Shown here piece by piece: positions 1 through 5,446 of a stretch of 7,817 nucleotides of DNA; the stretch's first letter is position 1, and each line of letters starts with the position of its first letter. The stretch comes from Nitrospirae bacterium CG1_02_44_142 (lineage in GTDB: Bacteria > Nitrospirota > Thermodesulfovibrionia > Thermodesulfovibrionales > UBA1546): assembly GCA_001871685.1 (NCBI GenBank), contig MNVK01000119.1, forward strand, positions 1-7,817, read 5' to 3'. The translations under genes and the position numbers were made by a program. The notes under the pieces are model-generated. The model ran no database searches, was not told the DNA's origin, and worked only from the letters and a program-made list of their open reading frames with translations.

Positions 1-114
1 CAGATTCTTGCTGAATACAATCTTCCCGACATAACCCTCTCCTATGCTTTCCGTATGCTGGGAGTTTGTCTGAATTCTGATGCCTTTTACATGAGGCGGG
101 TCTTCATTGAATAA
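1..114. other. Unresolved window edge next to the helicase 3' end
   Basis: Three readings compete and none can be proven. On the plus strand an open frame runs from base 1 to a TAA at 112-114, giving the last 37 residues of a possible protein ending MRRVFIE; its stop would abut the helicase stop. On the minus strand the frame continuing after the helicase TAA stays open to base 1 (38 codons) but has no ATG, GTG or TTG. Also on the minus strand, an ATG at 32-30 has a well-placed AGGAG (bases 43-39, 6-base spacer) and would start a gene MSGRLYSARI running off the window. I see no hairpin-plus-T-run terminator here, so helicase transcripts may continue leftward. Sequence left of base 1 would decide. 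Confidence 0.3.
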
Positions 115-1698
115 TTATCTTCTCTCCCTTTTCCTGGCCGGCTGGATTTTGACCTTTCTTCCTTTTATGATGCTGTCGTTGATGGCGCGGATAACCCTGT
201 CGGCAAGGTCCGCCGGAACTTCCACAAAACTAAACTTGTCAAAAAGCGCAATATTGCTTATCTTCCGTTCTGGAATGCCTGCCTCTGCAGAGATTGATTT
301 GACTATATCTCCCACATTTATCTTGTCCATCTTGCCTATTGTCATAAATAAGCGCACGGAATCTTTCTTCTGTCCTGCATGTCCTGTTTCCGGCTCCTCA
401 ATCTCGTGTATATCCTCTGTATCAAGCAGCATGCTCAACGCCGCCGCAGTTATGTCCTCAGGAGAGTATTTCTCAAAGAGCCTCTTTGCCATGTCATAAA
501 AACGAGTGTGTTTGCCTTCTTTTATAATCTCTTCAACACCAGCAGCAAGCTCTTCCTCCTTCGCCTTTCTTACTTCTTCTCTGCTCGGGAGCTTTGCCTT
601 TTTGATGTGTGTCTTTGCAGATTGCTCTATGAGTCTGAGCTGGCGGTACTGCCTGGGAGTGACAAATGTAATGGCAATGCCTGATTTGCCCGCCCTGCCT
701 GTCCTGCCTATCCTGTGGATGTAACCCTCGGGGTCTTGCGGAATGCTGAAGTTAATGACATGAGAGACGTCAGGGATGTCCAGTCCGCGAGCCGCAACAT
801 CTGTGGCCACCAGTATGTCTATGTCTCCGCCCTTAAACTTTCGCATCATTTCGTCCCTGTGACTCTGCGTAAAGTCTCCGTGGATTGAGCCTACAGGATA
901 GCCCATCTGCTGGAGCCTTCCCGCTACTTCATCCACCTCCTTTTTCGTATGGCAGAATACAAGTGTAAGCTCAGGGCCTTCAACGTCCAAAAGCCGCGTC
1001 AAAGCCTTCATCTTGTCTTCCTCCCGCACCTCGTAAAAGACCTGCTTTGTCTTGGCAACGACCATCTCGCTCGCATCTATGCCTACACTCACGGGTTTAT
1101 TCATGTAGTTTTTTGAGATACGGAGAATTTCTTTCGGCATGGTTGCGGAAAAGAGCATCGTCTGCCTTTCTCCCGGTATCCCGCCGAGGATTTTCTTTAT
1201 GTCCTCTATAAATCCCATGCTCAACATCTCATCGGCCTCATCAATAATCACTGTCTTTATATCCTTGAAAACGAGCGTCTTTCTCCTTATATGGTCCAGA
1301 AGTCTTCCCGGCGTGCCAACCACAATGTCTGTCCCTCTTTTCAGACTCCTTATCTGAAGTTCTATTGACTGCCCGCCATAGATGGGAAGGGAGACAACGC
1401 CTGCTCTCGCCCCCATCTTGTTAAGCTCTCCTGACACCTGAACGGCAAGTTCCCGCGTTGGCGCAAGAACTATTGCGTAGGGATGCCTGCCTTTTGTCTC
1501 AGGCCTTTGTTCTATTAACGGTATTCCAAAAGCGGCTGTCTTGCCCGTGCCTGTCTGCGCCTGTCCTATAATGTCCTTCCCTTGCAGAGCCGGAGGTATT
1601 GCTATTTTTTGTATCGGAGTTGGCTCTTCAAACCCCATCTCTGAAAGCGAGACAATTATCTTGTCCGAAATGCCGAATTCATGAAAATTTTTATACAC
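115..1698 (-). CDS. deaD: DEAD-box ATP-dependent RNA helicase (DeaD/CsdA type, DbpA-like C-terminal domain)
   Basis: Cytoplasmic RNA helicase of 527 residues that unwinds short RNA duplexes using ATP. Family members act in ribosome assembly, mRNA decay and cold adaptation. All core motifs are visible: Q motif ending at Q30, motif I AQTGTGKT (47-54), Ia PTRELA (80-85), Ib TPGR (129-132), II DEAD (153-156), III SAT (184-186), IV LVFCHTKK (246-253), V ATDVAARGLD (298-307) and VI HRIGRTGRAG (328-337). A charged linker (about 365-440) leads to an RRM-like DbpA-type RNA-binding domain at about 446-519, then a basic tail KRERR. The start is GTG (1698-1696) with AGGAG at 1712-1708, 9 bases upstream; the preceding gene's TAA is 14 bases away. 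It is the second gene of a two-gene operon behind a candidate attenuated leader. The helicase call is certain; DeaD rather than another subfamily is inferred from length and the C-terminal domain. Confidence 0.95.
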   Translation of the reverse strand: MYKNFHEFGISDKIIVSLSEMGFEEPTPIQKIAIPPALQGKDIIGQAQTGTGKTAAFGIPLIEQRPETKGRHPYAIVLAPTRELAVQVSGELNKMGARAGVVSLPIYGGQSIELQIRSLKRGTDIVVGTPGRLLDHIRRKTLVFKDIKTVIIDEADEMLSMGFIEDIKKILGGIPGERQTMLFSATMPKEILRISKNYMNKPVSVGIDASEMVVAKTKQVFYEVREEDKMKALTRLLDVEGPELTLVFCHTKKEVDEVAGRLQQMGYPVGSIHGDFTQSHRDEMMRKFKGGDIDILVATDVAARGLDIPDVSHVINFSIPQDPEGYIHRIGRTGRAGKSGIAITFVTPRQYRQLRLIEQSAKTHIKKAKLPSREEVRKAKEEELAAGVEEIIKEGKHTRFYDMAKRLFEKYSPEDITAAALSMLLDTEDIHEIEEPETGHAGQKKDSVRLFMTIGKMDKINVGDIVKSISAEAGIPERKISNIALFDKFSFVEVPADLADRVIRAINDSIIKGRKVKIQPARKRERR

Positions 1699-1712
1699 TT
1701 AATTATTCTCCT

Positions 1713-1901
1713 TTAAGCATCTTGAATAGGAAATGAGACCTCATCTTTTTGCTCGGGCTGCTCGGGTGTTGGTAATTCAGAATCTTGTCCCTGGATTACA
1801 TCTTTCTTTAAACGCCTCTGCCGCTTTTCTTCCTGCTTTTTATGACGCAGCAATTCTTTTTTTCTCTTTTCGCTTTTAAATGCTCCCCCGTGTTTTGCCA
1901 A
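1713..1901 (-). CDS. Small highly charged protein of unknown function, upstream of the helicase
   Basis: A 62-residue protein. Residues 9-34 are almost entirely Lys/Arg/Glu/Gln (for example SEKRKKELLRHKKQEEKRQR), probably a single charged helix or coiled coil. The C-terminal part is acidic and rich in Pro/Gln (PTPEQPEQ). There is no membrane segment or signal peptide. The start is TTG at 1901-1899, supported by AAGGGAG ending at 1907 with a 5-base spacer; no ATG start is available in this frame. Its TAA lies 14 bases before the helicase GTG, next to the helicase ribosome-binding site, so the two are probably cotranscribed and perhaps translationally coupled. The basic helix and the helicase partner suggest an RNA- or ribosome-associated role, which is inference only. 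I do not recognise a named family with certainty. Strong Shine-Dalgarno and operon spacing argue that it is real. Confidence 0.72.
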   Translation of the reverse strand: MAKHGGAFKSEKRKKELLRHKKQEEKRQRRLKKDVIQGQDSELPTPEQPEQKDEVSFPIQDA

Positions 1902-1916
1902 ATTATCTCCCTTCAG

Positions 1917-2012
1917 TTATTCGTTACTGCCTGCCCTGTGGTTTGAAGTCAGGGATAAAGTGTCATAAAAAAACCCGCAAGCGCAGGATTTTGCATGGTT
2001 TAGATATAACAA
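1917..2012 (-). other. Possible leader peptide ORF across the attenuator hairpin
   Basis: A 31-codon minus-strand frame starts at TTG 2012-2010 with AAGGAG (2022-2017) four bases upstream. It reads straight through the terminator-like hairpin and stops with TAA at 1919-1917, fifteen bases before the TTG of the small charged protein. A shorter ATG frame at 1996 (15 codons, MQNPALAGFFMTLYP, stop TGA 1951-1949) crosses the same hairpin but has no visible ribosome-binding site. Ribosomes on either frame would disrupt the hairpin, so a translation-dependent readthrough switch is possible. I see no run of one amino acid that would point to classical amino-acid attenuation. Confidence 0.2.
1967..1992 (-). 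terminator. Intrinsic-terminator-like hairpin in the helicase operon leader (candidate attenuator)
   Basis: Read on the minus strand, CCTGC (1987-1983) pairs with GCGGG (1978-1974) across a GCTT loop, with one G-T wobble, and seven T residues follow (1973-1967). The A's of the preceding AAAAT (1992-1988) can pair with the first four T's, extending the stem to nine pairs with one bulged base. No minus-strand gene lies upstream of it. It sits between the minus-strand promoter candidate (2036-2065) and the TTG of the small charged protein (1901), so premature termination or antitermination of the helicase operon is the natural interpretation. A second weak stem CCCTG/CAGGG (1934-1938 with 1950-1954) follows. 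Confidence 0.55.
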
Positions 2013-2035
2013 AATACTCCTTAACCTTCTCTAAG

Positions 2036-2065
2036 AGTATCATGCTTATTACGTGTAAAAGTCAA
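2036..2065 (-). promoter_or_regulatory. Candidate sigma70 promoter for the small protein-helicase operon
   Basis: On the minus strand, TTGACT (2065-2060) and GATACT (2041-2036) are separated by 18 bases, matching the consensus hexamers at 5 of 6 and 4 of 6 positions. Transcription would start near 2029 and give a leader of roughly 125 bases containing the terminator-like hairpin. The position upstream of the first minus-strand gene supports it; there is no experimental evidence. Confidence 0.5.
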
Positions 2066-2078
2066 GGACACAGGGGGT

Positions 2079-2107
2079 TTGACAGTGGATGCTTATCAGT
2101 GTATAGT
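2079..2107 (+). promoter_or_regulatory. Strong sigma70-type promoter of the lipoprotein gene
   Basis: A perfect TTGACA (2079-2084) and TATAGT (2102-2107) are separated by exactly 17 bases. Transcription would begin near 2114, about 30 bases before the ATG at 2145, leaving room for the AAGGAGG at 2131-2137. The -35 box overlaps an upstream in-frame TTG (2079), which rules that TTG out as the translation start. Confidence 0.75.
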
Positions 2108-2144
2108 GAAATTAAAAAGCTTGAGGAAAAAAGGAGGCAGGACT

Positions 2145-2597
2145 ATGAAAAGATTTGGCGTCATAAGATTAAGCATCATATATGTTTTAGCTCTAACAGC
2201 GCTTGCAGGCTGTGTGCAGACAGTCACAACTTACAACATAGATGATTACAAGATGGTGCCAAAGGTTGTTTACACGGCGTATCTTTACAGTTCCGGCATA
2301 GGCGAGAGATTAAGGACTGTTTTCCTGAAAACCCCTGAAACCGACGTGGAAATTGTGCCCTACTCTATTCAGATAACTACTGCCAAGGTTACATTCAGCG
2401 ATGCGCTGACCTTTATGGAAAAAGTAGGAGATTTTAAGAACATCTCCATAGAGGGCGTAAAATATAAAGATAAGACCATAGGCTATCTGCTCACATTCTC
2501 AAGGCCTACATCTCCGAGGGAATCCATAGAGGTTAATGTGTATGAGCGCGATGGAAAGATTTACTTTTCAGTCACGGAAAAGCACTATGACGAGTAA
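2145..2597 (+). CDS. Small predicted lipoprotein of unknown function
   Basis: A 150-residue exported lipoprotein. The N-terminus has basic residues (K2, R3, R8), a hydrophobic stretch (about 9-19) and a lipobox L20-A21-G22-C23, so signal peptidase II should cleave before C23. The +2 residue is Val rather than Asp, which would favour outer-membrane sorting in a Gram-negative host. The mature part of about 128 residues is mixed alpha/beta-like and charged, with no cysteine after C23 and no motif I recognise. The ATG at 2145 is chosen because it has AAGGAGG at 2131-2137 (7-base spacer) and gives a proper signal peptide; the in-frame TTG at 2079 lies in the -35 box. It has its own promoter, is divergent from the helicase operon, and appears monocistronic. 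I cannot assign a function. Confidence 0.85.
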   Translation: MKRFGVIRLSIIYVLALTALAGCVQTVTTYNIDDYKMVPKVVYTAYLYSSGIGERLRTVFLKTPETDVEIVPYSIQITTAKVTFSDALTFMEKVGDFKNISIEGVKYKDKTIGYLLTFSRPTSPRESIEVNVYERDGKIYFSVTEKHYDE

Positions 2598-2691
2598 GGA
2601 TACAAATTCATAAGGAGGCTGTGTCTGTCTACAAGTCATAGACCTGAATTGGCATTCTAATGTTATGTCCCGTATGTGGCGTTACATTGTC

Positions 2692-2768
2692 GTCATTGCG
2701 AGCGAAGCAAAGCAATCTCGACTTTTCAAGCGTTTAGATTGCCACGTCGCTCCGCTCCTCGCAATGAC
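2692..2768. repeat. Dispersed REP/MITE-like inverted repeat
   Basis: A 77-base imperfect palindrome. The outer arms GTCATTGCGAG (2692-2702) and CTCGCAATGAC (2758-2768) are perfect 11-base complements. The inner arms GCAATCT (2712-2718) and AGATTGC (2736-2742) also pair. The asymmetric segments between them are GC-rich, and a central loop of 17 bases remains. I recognise this sequence type (arms containing ATTGCGAGCGAAGC) as a recurrent intergenic repeat in many bacterial genomes, often mis-annotated as short proteins containing VIASEAKQS. It forms a strong hairpin between the lipoprotein gene and uvrA and may stabilise or end the upstream mRNA; it lacks a T-run. I see no clear target-site duplication. 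Bases 2598-2691 hold no gene I can support. Confidence 0.85.
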
Positions 2769-2826
2769 AGTGTACAGAACTGTGAGGGACAGAACACTAA
2801 ACTGTTGCTATTCTCAGGAGCTGTAT

Positions 2827-2856
2827 TTGAAAGCCCAGCCCTTTTTAGGTTATATT
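2827..2856 (+). promoter_or_regulatory. Candidate sigma70 promoter of the uvrA operon
   Basis: TTGAAA (2827-2832) and TATATT (2851-2856) are separated by 18 bases, each hexamer 5 of 6 to consensus. The predicted start near 2863 gives a short leader of about 28 bases before the uvrA ATG. Two ACAGAAC copies (2774-2780 and 2789-2795, 15 bases apart) lie upstream. I see no recognisable LexA box of the E. coli or Bacillus type, so SOS control is not supported from sequence. Confidence 0.55.
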
Positions 2857-2890
2857 GAGTATCAGTCTGTAAGACATCCTATACAACAAT

Positions 2891-5446
2891 ATGCAAACCT
2901 CTATAATCATAAAAGGCGCGCGGGAGCACAATCTCAAGAACATCAATGTATCCATTCCGAGGGAAAAGATAACTGTTATCACCGGCCCCTCGGGTTCCGG
3001 CAAATCATCCCTTGCCATTGACACAATCTACGCCGAGGGACAGAGACGGTATGTTGAAAGCCTTTCAATATATGCCAGGCAGTTCCTGGAACAGCTTCAA
3101 AAACCCGACGTGGACCTGATTGAGGGACTTTCCCCTTCTATTGCAATTGGACAGAGGACAGTTATAAAGAGCCCTCGCTCCACTCTCGGCACGATAACTG
3201 AAATCTATGACTATATGCGCGTGCTTTACACAAGAATAGGAAAACCTTACTGCTACAACTGCGGTTCGCTGATAGCCGCTCAGGAGGCCCAGAACATAAT
3301 AGATTCCGTTGTGTCGCTCCCAAAGGGGACTCGCATACAGATACTTGCGCCAATTGTCAGAGACAGAAAAGGCGAATATAAAAAAGAGTTGTACGATATG
3401 CTGCGTGACGGGTTTGTGAGGGCCAGGATAGACGGTGTGATGTTTGACCTCACACAGGATATAAAGCTGAATAAACAGCAGCGGCATACCATAGAGATTG
3501 TTATAGACAGGCTTCTTATAAAAATAGGGACTGAAAGGCAGATAAGGAGCGCAATTGATTCAGCATTAAAATATACAGACACTGTCATAATTAATCTCAT
3601 TGACAAAAACAAGGATATTCCTTTCAGCAGGACCATGGCATGTCCCAACTGCGGCATAAGCTATCCTGAAATTAATCCGAGGTTCTTTTCGTTCAACAGC
3701 AAACACGGCGCGTGTCCGAGATGCAGCGGCATCGGGTTTGAAAATATCAGCGAGGATTTTGAAGCTGAAAGACAGGACTTTGGAGTTATAACCGATGAGG
3801 CAGTAACCGGGTTATTGCCGTGCAAGGCGTGCAAGGGCATGAGACTGCGAAAAGAGGCGCTGAGTATAAAAATAAAAGATACAAATATAGCTGAATTTTC
3901 AAGAAGGTCTGTCATAAATGCAATTCAATTTATTAATGCTCTAAAACTTACGGACAGAGAGCAGATAATAGCGTCACGCATATTAAAGGAAGTCAAAGAC
4001 AGGCTTTCATTTCTTGCTAAGGTCGGCCTCGGTTATCTGACGCTTGACAGGCTTTCACTGACCCTTTCAGGCGGCGAGGCGCAGCGGATAAGGCTTGCAA
4101 CACAGATGGGGTCATCCCTTACAGGAGTGCTCTATGTCCTGGACGAACCAAGCATCGGGCTTCATCCGAGAGACTGCAAAAAACTGCTTGAAAGCCTTTC
4201 GTCAATAAGAGACTCAGGGAATACAGTGATAATCGTTGAACATGATGAAGACACCATAAACTGGGCTGACCATGTCATTGACATGGGGCCGGGCGGAGGG
4301 CTTAGAGGCGGATGGATAACCGCAGAAGGCCCGCCTTCTATTATCAGGGATAATAAAAACTCATTGACGGGCAGATACCTCAAGGGCGAACTGACCATCC
4401 CCGTGCCTGCCAAGAGGAGAAACCCAAAAGACTTTATCAATATCTCAGGCGCATCTGAATTTAATCTTCAAGATATAGACGTCAAGATGCCGCTGGGCCT
4501 ATTCACATGCGTAACAGGGGTTTCAGGCTCGGGCAAGAGCACGCTAATATTTGAAATTCTATATAAGGCTGTCGCCGGAAAATTATATAAAAGCAGACTC
4601 GTCCCCGGAAGGCACCGCGAAATCACAGGCATAGAAAAAATTGACCGCATAATATGCGTGGACCAGTCTCCGTTAGGCCGCACCCCGAGGTCCAATCCCG
4701 CAACTTATACAGGGATATTCGCATATATCAGGGAACTCTTTGCGCAGATTCAGGATGCGAGGGTCAGGGGCTATACTGCCTCGCGCTTCAGTTTTAATGT
4801 CGCTGGCGGAAGATGCGAATCCTGCCGCGGCGGAGGCACGCTTAAGGTTGCCATGCATTTCCTTCCCGATGTTTACATACCGTGCAATGTATGCAAAGGC
4901 AAAAGATATAATAAAGAAACGCTTGAAATAAGATATAAAGACAAAAACATAGCCGACATCCTTGCGATGACAGTCTCGGAAATGCTTCAGTTCTTCAGCG
5001 CAATCCCCCTTATACGCCAGAGGCTTGAAATACTTGAAGACGTAGGGCTGGGCTATATACAGCTCGGCCAGTCTGCAACAACGCTCTCAGGAGGAGAAGC
5101 GCAAAGGGTAAGGCTTTCAAAAGAATTCGGAAAAAGGTCAACAGGCAGCACGCTTTATCTGCTGGACGAACCTACAACCGGCCTGCACTTTGCCGATATC
5201 CAGAAACTTCTGGATGTCATAAACGGCCTCATAGACCTCGGCAACACAGTGGTTGTCATAGAGCATAATCTTGACGTGATAAAGTCAGCGGATTATATAA
5301 TTGACCTCGGGCCTGAAGGCGGAGAAAAAGGCGGAAGGGTCATAGCCGCAGGAACGCCTGAAGAAGTGAGCGCAAATCCGAATTCATATACAGGAATAGC
5401 TTTAAAGAATAAATTGGCAAAGCCTAATATCGCGAGAGTGGCATGA
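2891..5446 (+). CDS. uvrA: UvrABC excinuclease subunit A with a nearly deleted insertion domain
   Basis: DNA-damage recognition ATPase of nucleotide excision repair; a UvrA dimer loads UvrB at lesions. The 851 residues contain two ABC cassettes. Cassette I has Walker A GPSGSGKS (32-39), signature LSGGEAQR (392-399) and Walker B with VLDEPS (416-421). Cassette II has Walker A GVSGSGKS (543-550), signature LSGGEAQR (732-739) and LLDEPT (757-762). Zinc module 1 is C251/C254/C275/C278 and zinc module 2 is C642/C645/C665/C668. The region of the UvrB-binding domain (about 118-250, with C121/C124) is present, so this is not a UvrA2-type protein. Between C278 and the C311-x2-C314 GMRLR motif there are only 32 residues, against about 125 in E. 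coli UvrA by my recall, which explains the short length. The ATG at 2891 fits the family N-terminus (KGAREHNLKN at 8-17), but no clear Shine-Dalgarno precedes it. Its stop overlaps apbE by ATGA. Confidence 0.96.
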   Translation: MQTSIIIKGAREHNLKNINVSIPREKITVITGPSGSGKSSLAIDTIYAEGQRRYVESLSIYARQFLEQLQKPDVDLIEGLSPSIAIGQRTVIKSPRSTLGTITEIYDYMRVLYTRIGKPYCYNCGSLIAAQEAQNIIDSVVSLPKGTRIQILAPIVRDRKGEYKKELYDMLRDGFVRARIDGVMFDLTQDIKLNKQQRHTIEIVIDRLLIKIGTERQIRSAIDSALKYTDTVIINLIDKNKDIPFSRTMACPNCGISYPEINPRFFSFNSKHGACPRCSGIGFENISEDFEAERQDFGVITDEAVTGLLPCKACKGMRLRKEALSIKIKDTNIAEFSRRSVINAIQFINALKLTDREQIIASRILKEVKDRLSFLAKVGLGYLTLDRLSLTLSGGEAQRIRLATQMGSSLTGVLYVLDEPSIGLHPRDCKKLLESLSSIRDSGNTVIIVEHDEDTINWADHVIDMGPGGGLRGGWITAEGPPSIIRDNKNSLTGRYLKGELTIPVPAKRRNPKDFINISGASEFNLQDIDVKMPLGLFTCVTGVSGSGKSTLIFEILYKAVAGKLYKSRLVPGRHREITGIEKIDRIICVDQSPLGRTPRSNPATYTGIFAYIRELFAQIQDARVRGYTASRFSFNVAGGRCESCRGGGTLKVAMHFLPDVYIPCNVCKGKRYNKETLEIRYKDKNIADILAMTVSEMLQFFSAIPLIRQRLEILEDVGLGYIQLGQSATTLSGGEAQRVRLSKEFGKRSTGSTLYLLDEPTTGLHFADIQKLLDVINGLIDLGNTVVVIEHNLDVIKSADYIIDLGPEGGEKGGRVIAAGTPEEVSANPNSYTGIALKNKLAKPNIARVA

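Noticed and set aside
2079..2144. Upstream TTG start extending the lipoprotein by 22 residues
   Set aside because: The TTG is part of the -35 hexamer; ATG 2145 has a consensus Shine-Dalgarno and gives a correct lipoprotein signal.
1880..2245. Plus-strand open frame of 121 codons
   Set aside because: It runs antisense through the helicase leader, across both promoters and into the lipoprotein gene in another frame; the product is unstructured and low in plausibility.
2612..2626. AAGGAGG followed by GTG at 2621, resembling a gene start after the lipoprotein
   Set aside because: The spacer is only two bases and the frame stops after six codons (MSVYKS).
2624..2644. Small hairpin GTCTA/TAGAC after the lipoprotein gene as a terminator
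   Set aside because: The stem is five pairs with a seven-base loop, and no T-run follows.
2760..2890. SOS (LexA) operator upstream of uvrA
   Set aside because: No sequence resembling the LexA boxes I know is present; the two ACAGAAC copies are direct, not inverted, repeats.
2665..3021. Open frames over 2665-3021 and 2676-2858 containing VIASEAKQS / RHCERSKAIS-like peptides
   Set aside because: These are translations of the dispersed palindrome and of uvrA in the wrong frame; the peptides are typical of repeat-derived false ORFs.
3065..3487. Minus-strand open frames inside uvrA and inside apbE and the following genes
   Set aside because: They are antisense shadows of genes with unmistakable family motifs, with no ribosome-binding sites or recognisable products.
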